From an uncultured Actinomyces sp. (GTDB lineage: Bacteria > Actinomycetota > Actinomycetes > Actinomycetales > Actinomycetaceae), in assembly GCA_915069725.1 (NCBI GenBank), contig CAJZFF010000013.1, positions 1 through 12,460 of the forward strand: a DNA stretch of 12,460 nt, read 5' to 3'. Below are positions 1 through 6,275 of the stretch, in pieces (position 1 is the stretch's first letter; every line of letters starts with the position of its first letter). The notes under the pieces are model-generated. The model was not told the origin of the DNA. It did not search any database and was given only the letters and a program-made list of their open reading frames with translations. The position numbers were made by a program, and so were the translations under genes.

Positions 1-688
1 CGCCCTGAAGGTACTTGTCGAACCAGGCCTGGTAGATCGCCTCGGACGGGCCAAGGCCCATGGAGACGGTGGGGTACTCCCAGAAGTCCTCCATACGGCG
101 CGGGTGGGGGTAGGAGGGCAGACCGCGGCCACCGGCCGGGCGCGACTCCTCCTGGCGGAAGCCGTCCAGGTCGGCCTCAGTCAGACGGCCCTCGATGAAG
201 GCGCGGGCGTAGTTTCCCGGTGAGGCGTGGCCCTGGAAGAAGATGTGGTCGCCGCCGCCGGGGTGGTCCTTGCCGCGGAAGAAGTGGTTGAAGCCGACCT
301 CGTAGAGGGTCGCGGTCGAGGCGTAGGAGGAGATGTGTCCGCCGACCCCGACCCCGGGGCGCTGGGCTCGGGTGACCATGACGGCGGCGTTCCAGCGCAG
401 CCAGCGCCGGTAGGTGCGCTCGGCGCTCTCGTCGCCGGGGAAGTAGGGCTCGTTGGCGACGTCGATGGTGTTGATGTACGGCGTCGTCGTCTCGGTGGGG
501 ACCGTGACGTTCTTCTGTCGGGCCTGAGCCAGCATGCTCAGCAGGATGTAGCGCGCACGCTTGGCGCCCTTGTCCGCGATGAGGGCATCGAGGGACTCGT
601 GCCACTCCTTGGTCTCCTCTGGGTCGTTGTCGGTCACCTTCGTCAGGAGGCCGTCAATGAGCGGCGTGGAGTCACTGGTGGGGCTCAC
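1..688 (-). CDS. aceE: Pyruvate dehydrogenase E1 component, homodimeric type (N-terminal part, cut by window edge)
   Basis: This is the first 229 codons of the thiamine-diphosphate E1 subunit, which decarboxylates pyruvate and passes the acetyl group to E2 lipoyl domains (EC 1.2.4.1). The protein reads [20 protein letters not shown], then an E1 N-terminal region. Family-typical stretches include [13 protein letters not shown] (about residues 68-80), [22 protein letters not shown] and [23 protein letters not shown], which contains the start of the thiamine-diphosphate site. The GTG start at 688 has an AGAGG five bases upstream. About three quarters of the usual ~900 residues lie beyond base 1. 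It diverges from the DUF3052 gene, as aceE does in mycobacteria. No frameshift or missing motif is seen in the visible part. Confidence 0.95.
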   Translation of the reverse strand, partial: MSPTSDSTPLIDGLLTKVTDNDPEETKEWHESLDALIADKGAKRARYILLSMLAQARQKNVTVPTETTTPYINTIDVANEPYFPGDESAERTYRRWLRWNAAVMVTRAQRPGVGVGGHISSYASTATLYEVGFNHFFRGKDHPGGGDHIFFQGHASPGNYARAFIEGRLTEADLDGFRQEESRPAGGRGLPSYPHPRRMEDFWEYPTVSMGLGPSEAIYQAWFDKYLQG

Positions 689-841
689 GGAATCCTCTTT
701 CCTCGCGTCTGTGCGGTCGGCCTGAGCCTCATTGCGTGCCGTGGCGCCGAAGGCGGCGTCGGCGTGCGCCTGAAGTCAGGCCACTGTGGATGACGGCCCT
801 AATCTACGACCTGCAACGGCGCGAACGCTGCACCCAACGGG

Positions 842-965
842 AGGAAAGTCCTACCTCACGTATGAGGTGGCTCACATAATGATGGGTTGATTTCAGTTCC
901 TGGGGCAGAGGGAGCGGAGCCTCGAGAACGCGACCGCACCGGAACCGACCTTCAAAGGAAAGTCC
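842..965. repeat. Direct repeat AGGAAAGTCC, two copies
   Basis: The 10-mer occurs at 842-851 and exactly again at 956-965, both in the aceE/DUF3052 gap. The copies are 114 bases apart, flank the candidate -10 at 875-880, and have unrelated flanks. They could be paired protein-binding sites or chance. Confidence 0.4.
853..868. promoter_or_regulatory. Inverted repeat, candidate operator upstream of the DUF3052 gene
   Basis: ACCTCA and TGAGGT are perfect 6-base arms separated by CGTA. The repeat ends six bases before CATAAT (875-880), a plausible rightward -10, so a protein bound here would cover the -35 region. The binding protein is unknown. Confidence 0.4.
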
Positions 966-1085
966 AAGGTAACCTGACGTGCGTGTTCACTTGCGCGGCT
1001 GGTGCCGGGTGCGGTGGGCTAGTACCCATCGCCCAGCAACGGGCGGGCGGTAGACGGGCTGGGCCCAGAAGGACGGTGTAAAGAC

Positions 1086-1490
1086 GTGGCGAGTACAGCG
1101 GGTGGGGCTTTCGGCTTCGCCTCCGGTCTCATCATTCAGGAGTTCGGCTACGACGACGACGTCGACGAGACCTTGCGGCAGGCCGTCGAGGCCGAGACCG
1201 GAACCACTCTGGTGGACGAGGACTATGAGGACGTGGCCGACTCGGCCATCGTGTGGTGGCGCGACGAGGACGGCGACGTCGACGACCTCACCGATCTCCT
1301 CGTGGACGCTCAGGCCAACCTCGACGGCGCAGGACTCATCTGGGTGCTGACGCCCAAAGCGCGCACCACCGGCGCCGTCCCGGCCGCTGAGGTGGAGGAG
1401 GCCGCCCAGACGGCAGGCATGCATGCGACCTCCGCCGCCTCCATGGGACAGCACTGGAGTGGCATCAGGGTCTCCAGCCGAGGGCGCTGA
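1086..1490 (+). CDS. DUF3052 family protein
   Basis: A 134-residue acidic soluble protein of the DUF3052 family, whose biochemical role is not established. Family features seen are the opening ASTAGGAFGFASGLIIQEFGYDDDVD, an aspartate-rich middle with VWWRDEDGDVDDLTDLLVDA (about residues 56-75), a predicted beta strand GLIWVLTPKA, and a C-terminal helix rich in Ala and Glu. It starts at GTG 1086; an AAGGA lies 12 bases upstream, further than usual, so the start rests mainly on family length. The gene diverges from aceE, a neighbourhood shared with mycobacteria, where the family member lies close to aceE. There is no signal peptide or membrane helix. Confidence 0.88.
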   Translation: MASTAGGAFGFASGLIIQEFGYDDDVDETLRQAVEAETGTTLVDEDYEDVADSAIVWWRDEDGDVDDLTDLLVDAQANLDGAGLIWVLTPKARTTGAVPAAEVEEAAQTAGMHATSAASMGQHWSGIRVSSRGR

Positions 1491-1515
1491 GGCGACCCCG
1501 ATGGCCGCGTGACAT

Positions 1516-1537
1516 TCTCCGCTCTCCGTGGCGGAGA
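1516..1537 (+). terminator. Hairpin after the DUF3052 gene, possible terminator
   Basis: TCTCCGC (1516-1522) pairs with GCGGAGA (1531-1537) around an 8-base loop, 25 bases past the stop codon. A competing 6-bp stem (1523-1528 with 1532-1537) uses the same right arm. There is no T run, so intrinsic termination is uncertain. Confidence 0.35.
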
Positions 1538-1551
1538 TGATTGGTGGCACG

Positions 1552-1586
1552 TCCGGCGGAGGCGGTAAAGTCTCCGGCTGAGGCGG
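1552..1586. repeat. Imperfect direct repeat, period 21
   Basis: TCCGGCGGAGGCGG (1552-1565) recurs as TCCGGCTGAGGCGG (1573-1586), one mismatch in 14, in the gap between the DUF3052 gene and tRNA-Val. Role unknown; may be chance in GC-rich sequence. Confidence 0.35.
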
Positions 1587-1655
1587 CTTCCACCGTCCAT
1601 TGTGTGTGCAGGCTCTGGGAGCTCAGGCAACGTGCTCCCGGCCGCCACTGCACCT

Positions 1656-1731
1656 GGACCTGTAGCTCAGTTGGTAGAGCAACGCGTTTACACCGCGTCG
1701 GTCGTCGGTTCGAGTCCGGCCGGGTCCACCA
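1656..1731 (+). tRNA. tRNA-Val(UAC), CCA encoded
   Basis: A complete cloverleaf. Acceptor arms GGACCTG and CGGGTCC pair with one G-T. The D arm contains GCTC/GAGC. The anticodon stem ACGCG/CGCGT closes the loop TTTACAC, giving anticodon UAC, which reads GUA valine codons. The T arm contains TTCGAGT. The discriminator is A at 1728 and CCA is encoded at 1729-1731. A short hairpin GGGAGC/GCTCCC (1617-1622 with 1634-1639) lies just upstream. The downstream hydrolase gene is convergent. No integrated element or duplicated tRNA 3' end was seen beside it. Confidence 0.95.
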
Positions 1732-1766
1732 TGAGCGTGGTCTGGTACCGGCGTGCCCGCACTACC

Positions 1767-2681
1767 TCAGGCCTCACTCTGCGAGCCGAGGCGCCGAGCC
1801 AGGCCGGCGACGGTGTCGACGAGTTCCGTGATTCCCGGGTCCTCGACGGGGAAGTGACCGCACTCGCGCAGAATCACCAGGTCGGCCGGACCCGCTGCTC
1901 GCGACAGAACTCGGGTGCTGAGGTCGACCGGTGTCCACGCGTCCCGACCTGGGTGCAGCAGCATCACCGGCGTGCGGTTGCGCTCGGGCGGGGTGTGTGT
2001 GAACCGCAGGTAGGAGGCGAGAAACCCCAAGGGGACTCTGGCGGCGCCCCCACGCGGATCGATAGAGCACAGACGAGACAGTGCGCGATCACGGCTCATC
2101 CTCCGCAGATTCGCCACAACGCTCATCGAGACCATGGTGCGTGCCAGCCCTCCTCGAGCGAGCACCGACAACGGCCCGCCCAGCACGCCTAGTGCTCCTG
2201 CACGCGTCATATGCGCCCGGGCATGCAAGTCGCCCGGGTCGAGCAGACACGTGGCCGCCACCGCCGCAACATGCGGCGAACGGGCCGCCACCTCATAGGC
2301 GAGAAGGCCGCCGATGCTAGCGCCCAGAAGCACCAGGGGGCGGTGGTCGCGCTCAGCCTCAACGAGGTCGATGAGGAGATCGACCCAGGTGTCGTAACGC
2401 ACGGCTGCAGGATCCAGTGACCTCGTGCGTCCGTACAGAGGCAGGTCGACGGCACTGATGTCAATGCCGCGTGAGGCCACCAGTGCGGCGATGGGCCACA
2501 GCGCCCCGCTGTGCCCGCCCGCCCCGTGGACGAGCAGCACCCGGGCTGGTGCCCCCGGTTCGGGAGCGCGCGCAATGTGCACACGATGGCCGCGCCACCG
2601 CCACCACGTCGACTGAGGCGCCAGCGAGGCCGCGTGCTGGTGGTGGGGCGGTAGGAAGGGCACGTACGGATTGGCCTGCAT
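1767..2681 (-). CDS. Alpha/beta hydrolase
   Basis: A 304-residue cytoplasmic alpha/beta-hydrolase fold enzyme; the substrate cannot be told from sequence. The oxyanion-hole motif HGAGGHSG begins at residue 52. The nucleophile elbow is G-A-S-I-G with Ser122. The acid is probably Asp247 in HPGRDAWTP, and the base is His276 in ECGHFPVED. The layout resembles the serine aminopeptidase S33 / monoacylglycerol lipase group of lysophospholipase-like enzymes. Residues 150-225 form the variable cap. The ATG at 2681 has no Shine-Dalgarno sequence, but TAGCAT ends six bases upstream, so the transcript is probably leaderless. It is a single gene, convergent with tRNA-Val. Confidence 0.85.
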   Translation of the reverse strand: MQANPYVPFLPPHHQHAASLAPQSTWWRWRGHRVHIARAPEPGAPARVLLVHGAGGHSGALWPIAALVASRGIDISAVDLPLYGRTRSLDPAAVRYDTWVDLLIDLVEAERDHRPLVLLGASIGGLLAYEVAARSPHVAAVAATCLLDPGDLHARAHMTRAGALGVLGGPLSVLARGGLARTMVSMSVVANLRRMSRDRALSRLCSIDPRGGAARVPLGFLASYLRFTHTPPERNRTPVMLLHPGRDAWTPVDLSTRVLSRAAGPADLVILRECGHFPVEDPGITELVDTVAGLARRLGSQSEA

Positions 2682-2687
2682 ACGTCG

Positions 2688-2693
2688 ATGCTA
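2688..2693 (-). promoter_or_regulatory. -10 hexamer for leaderless alpha/beta hydrolase mRNA
   Basis: TAGCAT on the minus strand is followed by CGACGT and then the ATG at 2681. That spacing puts the transcript start at or next to the A of ATG, a common arrangement in actinobacteria. No good -35 is seen. Confidence 0.45.
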
Positions 2694-2849
2694 GTTGCGC
2701 GAGCCACGGCGGCGGAGAGGATATTCAAGGCCCTGCCTCCATCGCACCGCAACGAGTACCCGCGATGGATCGGTGAGGCGAAGCGCGCCGAGACCCGTCG
2801 TCGTCGGGCCGTCAAAGCAGCAGAGATGATGGTGTACAAGCACGGATAG
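2688..2849 (+). pseudogene. Remnant of YdeI/OmpD-associated (bacteriocin-protection-like) protein, C-terminal end
   Basis: A 53-codon open frame ending in TAG at 2847. Its residues FKALPPSHRNEYPRWIGEAK, followed by RAETRRRRAVKAAEMM, match the conserved C-terminal tail of the YdeI/OmpD-associated family, normally the last ~45 residues of a protein of about 190. The rest of the gene is absent: upstream sequence on this strand runs into the oppositely oriented hydrolase. The ATG at 2688 has no ribosome site and coincides with the hydrolase -10 hexamer, so translation is unlikely. I read it as the 3' scar of a gene lost by rearrangement. Recognition is from memory of the family pattern. Confidence 0.65.
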
Positions 2850-2947
2850 TCCAAGCCCGGACCTGACTGCCCACGCCGAGCCGTCGTCATGGTGCTGGGC
2901 GAGCGCAGTGCGGCGTCTCGTTGCAGAGCCGCCGTTGACGCGATTCC

Positions 2948-3988
2948 TCAGGCGCGCTTGGCGAACCGGTGGTGCTGGTCGGCGTGGGGGCCGAAGTGCT
3001 GGGGGCGGTGTTGCCCGTGGGCAATGACCTGATCGTCGACCCAGCGCTCCCACTGTGTGGCGTGCTTCCGCTCTCCCGCACTCAGTGGTGCGGCCACGCC
3101 GGCGTCGAGGAGGTCGTCGAGGATCAGGAACGAGGGCTCGGGAGTCTCGACGTCCCAGCCGATGATTCCCCATGGCCCGTCGGGGCTGAGGAGAACCAGC
3201 GAGCGGTTGAGGTCGTGCAGGTCGTTGAAGTGCTCGTCCTTACCGCTCGTGGAGTTCCAGTACCAGCGTGCCAGCCGGAACGACTCCGACACCTGCGTCC
3301 AGCTCCGATAACGCTCCCGCAGGCCGCGGTCCAGGATAGAGAGCGTGTCCCAGGTCTCCTCCTCGGTCAGCCAGCCCAGCGCGAGTCCGCAGCGCGTCAG
3401 CATGGCGGCACGGACCAGGTCCCAGGCGGAGAAGTCCACGTTGCGGATGTCCCGATCGTTGTTGAGCATGCGCTCAAGACGCCACAGTGTCTCGGCTGCG
3501 TCTGAGGATGACTCGGCAGACTCTCGCAGCTCGTGGCGTTCAGCCTCCGCCAGCGAGGTGTCGACCCAGCGGGCGCGCTCCGCTTCGAAGCCAGAGCGGT
3601 GGCCGGAGGTGATGAGCCAGTGAACCCGGGAGAGGAGGTCGGCGCGGGAGCACACTCCCCAGTCGAGGGAGAGCATGGTGCGCGTACCGTCAAGATCAGA
3701 GCAGGTGAGACGGTCCCACGGGTCCCGGCGGCACAGGGAGTACGGCGCGCAGATCGCCAGGAGTCGTTCATGTGGGCCGGCGGTGAACTCATCGGGCGCG
3801 GAGACCCTGACAGGCCGATGGTGCTCAGTGAGCTCATTCCATGTGGACTCCTCACCCCGGTGCGGGGCCGAGGCGGCCTTATCGCGGCGCAAGCGCATTT
3901 TTTGATGGATTGTTTTGGAGATCTCGATGGTGGCGATCACTCCAAAAACCGCCAAAGCGGCGGAGAGAAGCAGGGTCTGCACGGACAT
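2948..3988 (-). CDS. Membrane-anchored DUF1266 protein
   Basis: A 346-residue protein with one N-terminal hydrophobic helix (about residues 4-22, LLLSAALAVFGVIATIEI) followed by a basic linker, then a soluble DUF1266 domain. Domain hallmarks are LDWGVCSRADLLSRVHWLITSGHRSGF, then WDLVRAAMLTRCGLALGWLTEEETW. The C-terminal tail is His-rich. The family has no established biochemical role. I chose the ATG at 3988 because it places the hydrophobic helix at the N terminus; an in-frame ATG at 4048 would add 20 residues. Neither start has a Shine-Dalgarno sequence. CACAAT ends seven bases before 3988 and may be a -10 for a leaderless message. Confidence 0.8.
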   Translation of the reverse strand: MSVQTLLLSAALAVFGVIATIEISKTIHQKMRLRRDKAASAPHRGEESTWNELTEHHRPVRVSAPDEFTAGPHERLLAICAPYSLCRRDPWDRLTCSDLDGTRTMLSLDWGVCSRADLLSRVHWLITSGHRSGFEAERARWVDTSLAEAERHELRESAESSSDAAETLWRLERMLNNDRDIRNVDFSAWDLVRAAMLTRCGLALGWLTEEETWDTLSILDRGLRERYRSWTQVSESFRLARWYWNSTSGKDEHFNDLHDLNRSLVLLSPDGPWGIIGWDVETPEPSFLILDDLLDAGVAAPLSAGERKHATQWERWVDDQVIAHGQHRPQHFGPHADQHHRFAKRA

Positions 3989-4076
3989 GACGAGAATTGT
4001 GCAACATGTGAACAGGTGAGTGCCACATTGATGCACATGGCTCGACATCGGATTATTGAGTTGAATGCCTGTTTAT

Positions 4077-5249
4077 TTACAGGTTGTTGATGAAAGTTTC
4101 GAGGCGTTTCATTCCCTCGTGCAGCTCGTCGCGGGAGGCGGCGTAGGACAGTCGCACGTGGGAGTGGGCTGTGGTCGTGGAGAAGTCCTGCCCTGGAGTG
4201 AGGGCCACATGCGCCTCCTCAAGTGCACGGTGACAGAAGGTCTGGGCGTCGAGCCTTGTGGAGGAGACGTCGAAGTAGACATAGAAGGCGCCGTCGGGCA
4301 GGACTGGGACCGGAAGGCCGATGTGTTCCAGCCCATCGAGCACGATGCTCCTGCGGGCGAGGAGCTCGTGGCGGCGCTGCTCGCACACGGAGATGGATTC
4401 GGGGGAGAAGACCGCCAGTGCGGCCTGCTGAATGGGCGTCGAAGCGCACAGGAAGTAGTTGACCGCCAGGTTCTCGACGGGGGCCACCAGCTGCTCGGGA
4501 AGAATCGCCCAGCCCAGTCGCCATCCCGTCATCCCGAAGTACTTGGAGAAGGAGTTGATGACGATTGCCTCGGGATCGGTCTCCAGGACGCTGTGCGCCG
4601 GCGTGCCGTCATCATCTGGATCGGCCAGACCCAGGTAGATCTCGTCGACGATCCGCCAGGCGCTGCGTTCGCGTGCCAGTGCACAGATCGACTTCAGCTC
4701 CTCGAAGGGGATCGACGTGCCCGTGGGGTTGGAGGGGGTCGCCAGCATGACCGCGCTCGTCTGAGGAGTCCACGCCGCCTCGGCTGCGGCCCGGTCCATC
4801 TGGTAGCGGCTGGCAGGACTGGTGGGCGCCAGAACGATCCGACCGCCGTAGGTCTCCACCAGCTGCCGGTTGCAGGGGTAGGACGGATCGGCAATGACGA
4901 CGTCGTCACCGGGCTGGGTGGTAGCAGCGGCCACCAGCAGGAGCGCCGAGGACGCACCGGTGGTGACGACGATCCGGGCAGGATCGACCTCGACGCCGTG
5001 CCTGTCCCGGTAGAAGCCCGCGATGGCCTCACGCAGTGCGAGCAGGCCCAGGGCGGGGGAGTAGGGCAGTGGCCGGCCGTCCATAACGCGGCACATCTCC
5101 TCACGGACCGCGGGAGGGGCGCCGAAATCGGGCTCGCCCAGGCTGAGCTTGGCGATCGAGTGGCCCTCCGCCTGGAGGATTCCAGCACGTTCGCCGATGC
5201 TCATCGCATAGAAGGGCTGAGCGGCTGAGGCCCGGGCGGCAATCTTCAT
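4077..5249 (-). CDS. Class I/II aminotransferase (PLP-dependent)
   Basis: A 390-residue fold-type I aminotransferase, cytoplasmic, likely acting on an amino acid such as aspartate or alanine with 2-oxoglutarate; specificity is not readable. Seen motifs are LGEPDF near residue 38, the SNPTG loop with Asn174, VDEIY with Asp202 (pyridine nitrogen contact) and Tyr205, Lys236 in NSFSKYFGMTGWRLG (Schiff base), and a C-terminal HVRLSYA whose Arg should bind the substrate carboxylate. The ATG at 5249 is preceded by AGGAG five bases upstream, a strong site; a longer open frame reaching 5405 runs into tRNA-Leu and is rejected. It is a single gene. A perfect palindrome at 5278-5290 in its leader may be an operator. 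Confidence 0.9.
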   Translation of the reverse strand: MKIAARASAAQPFYAMSIGERAGILQAEGHSIAKLSLGEPDFGAPPAVREEMCRVMDGRPLPYSPALGLLALREAIAGFYRDRHGVEVDPARIVVTTGASSALLLVAAATTQPGDDVVIADPSYPCNRQLVETYGGRIVLAPTSPASRYQMDRAAAEAAWTPQTSAVMLATPSNPTGTSIPFEELKSICALARERSAWRIVDEIYLGLADPDDDGTPAHSVLETDPEAIVINSFSKYFGMTGWRLGWAILPEQLVAPVENLAVNYFLCASTPIQQAALAVFSPESISVCEQRRHELLARRSIVLDGLEHIGLPVPVLPDGAFYVYFDVSSTRLDAQTFCHRALEEAHVALTPGQDFSTTTAHSHVRLSYAASRDELHEGMKRLETFINNL

Positions 5250-5277
5250 GACGTCTCCTTGACGCGGGGGTAGGACA

Positions 5278-5290
5278 GGGACAGTGTCCC
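5278..5290. promoter_or_regulatory. Perfect palindrome upstream of aminotransferase, candidate operator
   Basis: GGGACA-G-TGTCCC has 6-base arms around one base, 28 bases upstream of the aminotransferase ATG. A further GGACA half-like copy abuts it on the left. The site is right for repression or attenuation, but the regulator is unknown. Confidence 0.4.
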
Positions 5291-5375
5291 CCTTCCCGTA
5301 GCGGGAGGGCAAAGGTTCCGTGAGGGAACAGCGATGTTTCGAGAACCGGAGGTGAGGGTTTGTATAGCGATGCTG

Positions 5376-5460
5376 TGGTGCCTCCGGCGGGACTCGAACC
5401 CGCACGCCCGTAGGCAGCGACTTTTAAGGTCGCGGTGTCTACCGATTCCACCACGGAGGC
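5376..5460 (-). tRNA. tRNA-Leu(UAA), CCA encoded
   Basis: A class II tRNA with a long variable arm, read on the minus strand. Acceptor arms GCCTCCG and CGGAGGC pair perfectly. The anticodon stem GCGAC/GTCGC closes the loop CTTAAAA, giving anticodon UAA, which reads UUA leucine codons. The variable arm is TGCCTACGGGCGT. The T loop is TTCGAGT, the discriminator is A (5379) and CCA is encoded at 5376-5378. UUA is rare in high-GC genomes but frequent in the AT-rich segment further right. The 3' end faces the aminotransferase, so the accessory region lies on the 5' side and is not a standard tRNA 3'-end integration. Confidence 0.95.
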
Positions 5461-5472
5461 GAGACGCGCCCC

Positions 5473-5501
5473 AATATATGAATAAAAGGGGCGTCAGTAC
5501 A
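5473..5501 (-). promoter_or_regulatory. Probable promoter of tRNA-Leu
   Basis: TATATT (5473-5478, minus strand) lies 12 bases before the tRNA 5' end, and a weak -35 TGTACT (5496-5501) is 17 bases further up. Arms CGCCCC (5467-5472) and GGGGCG (5488-5493) flank the -10 symmetrically. The -10 is good and the -35 poor. Confidence 0.45.
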
Positions 5502-5529
5502 GCTCCGCACCATTGACCCTAACAACCTG

Positions 5530-6105
5530 ATGGTGCTTCTGGACTTCCGAAGGAAGCTGGCCGCCGGTGAGGGCGGCCAGGTGTGTACCGGCCCCAATGT
5601 AGCGCACCTGCCGGCTACTGGCGGGTCGGATGGCGTGGTGGGTGATGCGGACGAGTCCAGGCCGTCTCACGGGGCAGATGCGGCAGAGCCAGAAGGTGAG
5701 TCCCTGCAGCGACGATGCACCGCACCGGCCACCAGCGTGGGGGAGCGGCCAAACGATGAGAGTGATGCGCCCGACACCGTGCCACGGTCGCCGCGTGTGG
5801 TCGACCGCATCAAGCAGACGAAGTTCCGGCCCCTGACGCCGGAGCAGCGCCAGCAGGTGATCGACCTGTACCGCGCTGGCGTTCCCGTCAAAGAGATCGT
5901 TCGACAGACGGGCGTCAACCGCTCGACGGTCTACCGGCTGCGCGGGCAGGCAGGGCTGGAGCGCAGCCACCGCTTCACCGACGAAGACCGTGCCCAGGCG
6001 ATCCTCCTCCGCCAGCAGGGCCTGACCATCGCTGAGATCGCCAAGCGGCTGGGCTTCAGTGGCATGACCATCGGGCGTCACCTGGCGGCTGCTCGCAAGG
6101 AGTAA
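5530..6105 (+). CDS. Protein with two recombinase-type helix-turn-helix units
   Basis: The open frame is 191 residues; only the second half is clearly protein-like. Residues about 103-141 (LTPEQRQQVIDLYRAGVPVKE then GVNRSTVYRLR) and 148-189 (FTDEDRAQAILLRQQG then LGFSGMTIGRHL) are two HTH units like the HTH_7/HTH_23 units at the C termini of serine recombinases and in some transposases. No catalytic resolvase domain is visible, so this is a stand-alone DNA-binding protein or the 3' end of a decayed recombinase. The start is uncertain: the ATG at 5530 lacks a ribosome site, and GTG 5797 would give 102 residues covering both HTH units. It is convergent with the two-gene operon to the right. Confidence 0.65.
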   Translation: MVLLDFRRKLAAGEGGQVCTGPNVAHLPATGGSDGVVGDADESRPSHGADAAEPEGESLQRRCTAPATSVGERPNDESDAPDTVPRSPRVVDRIKQTKFRPLTPEQRQQVIDLYRAGVPVKEIVRQTGVNRSTVYRLRGQAGLERSHRFTDEDRAQAILLRQQGLTIAEIAKRLGFSGMTIGRHLAAARKE

Positions 6106-6275
6106 CGGCAGCGGCGGTGAGAGCGTTCCTCCATCGTCGACGAGTGCCCGGATCCATCTGGAGTGCCGATAGCCTTTGCCACCGACTGGATCACGGTCGC
6201 TATGCGGCGACTGGCACCCCATCCCTATGAGAAAGCCTACAACAGCGCCATTACATAAAGAAGGGGCTTCGATGG

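Larger units (their letters stand above)
689..1085. other. 397-base divergent gap between aceE and DUF3052 gene
   Basis: No convincing gene lies here; the open frames lack ribosome sites and family resemblance. The gap must hold the aceE promoter (leftward) and the DUF3052 promoter (rightward). Visible elements are an ACCTCA-CGTA-TGAGGT inverted repeat (853-868), a CATAAT hexamer at 875-880 that could be a rightward -10, the 10-mer AGGAAAGTCC at 842-851 and again at 956-965, and a GC-rich segment with short inverted repeats near 1010-1070, including the 10-base palindrome CTGGGCCCAG. If CATAAT is the -10, the DUF3052 gene has an untranslated leader of about 200 bases. Confidence 0.6.

Noticed and set aside
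227..793. Plus-strand open frame opposite aceE
   Set aside because: A shadow of the aceE codon structure with low-complexity Val/Gly/Ala composition.
835..1085. RNase P RNA-like motifs (GAGGAAAGTCC near 840, GGGCCCAGAAGGACGG near 1060)
   Set aside because: The conserved ACAGAAA segment and the rest of the P4 pairing were not found, and the span of about 250 bases is too short for a bacterial rnpB. Resemblance is limited to short words; an Rfam scan would settle it.
1602..2192. Plus-strand open frame running through tRNA-Val
   Set aside because: It translates the tRNA and the antisense of the hydrolase.
4065..5228. Plus-strand 387-codon open frame
   Set aside because: Antisense to the aminotransferase, which has every catalytic motif in the other strand.
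5376..5530. tRNA-Leu as the attachment site of the accessory region
   Set aside because: The 3' end of the tRNA faces away from the accessory genes and no duplicated tRNA 3' segment was seen on the other side.
5494..6222. Minus-strand open frame of 242 codons opposite the double-HTH gene
   Set aside because: Most of it is antisense to the clear HTH sequence and matches no family. Its last ~55 codons have good GC bias and could be a gene fragment, but I cannot support it.
6255..6275. GAAG-CCC-CTTC followed by T's, possible terminator of the two-gene operon
   Set aside because: The stem is only four bases, too weak to call.
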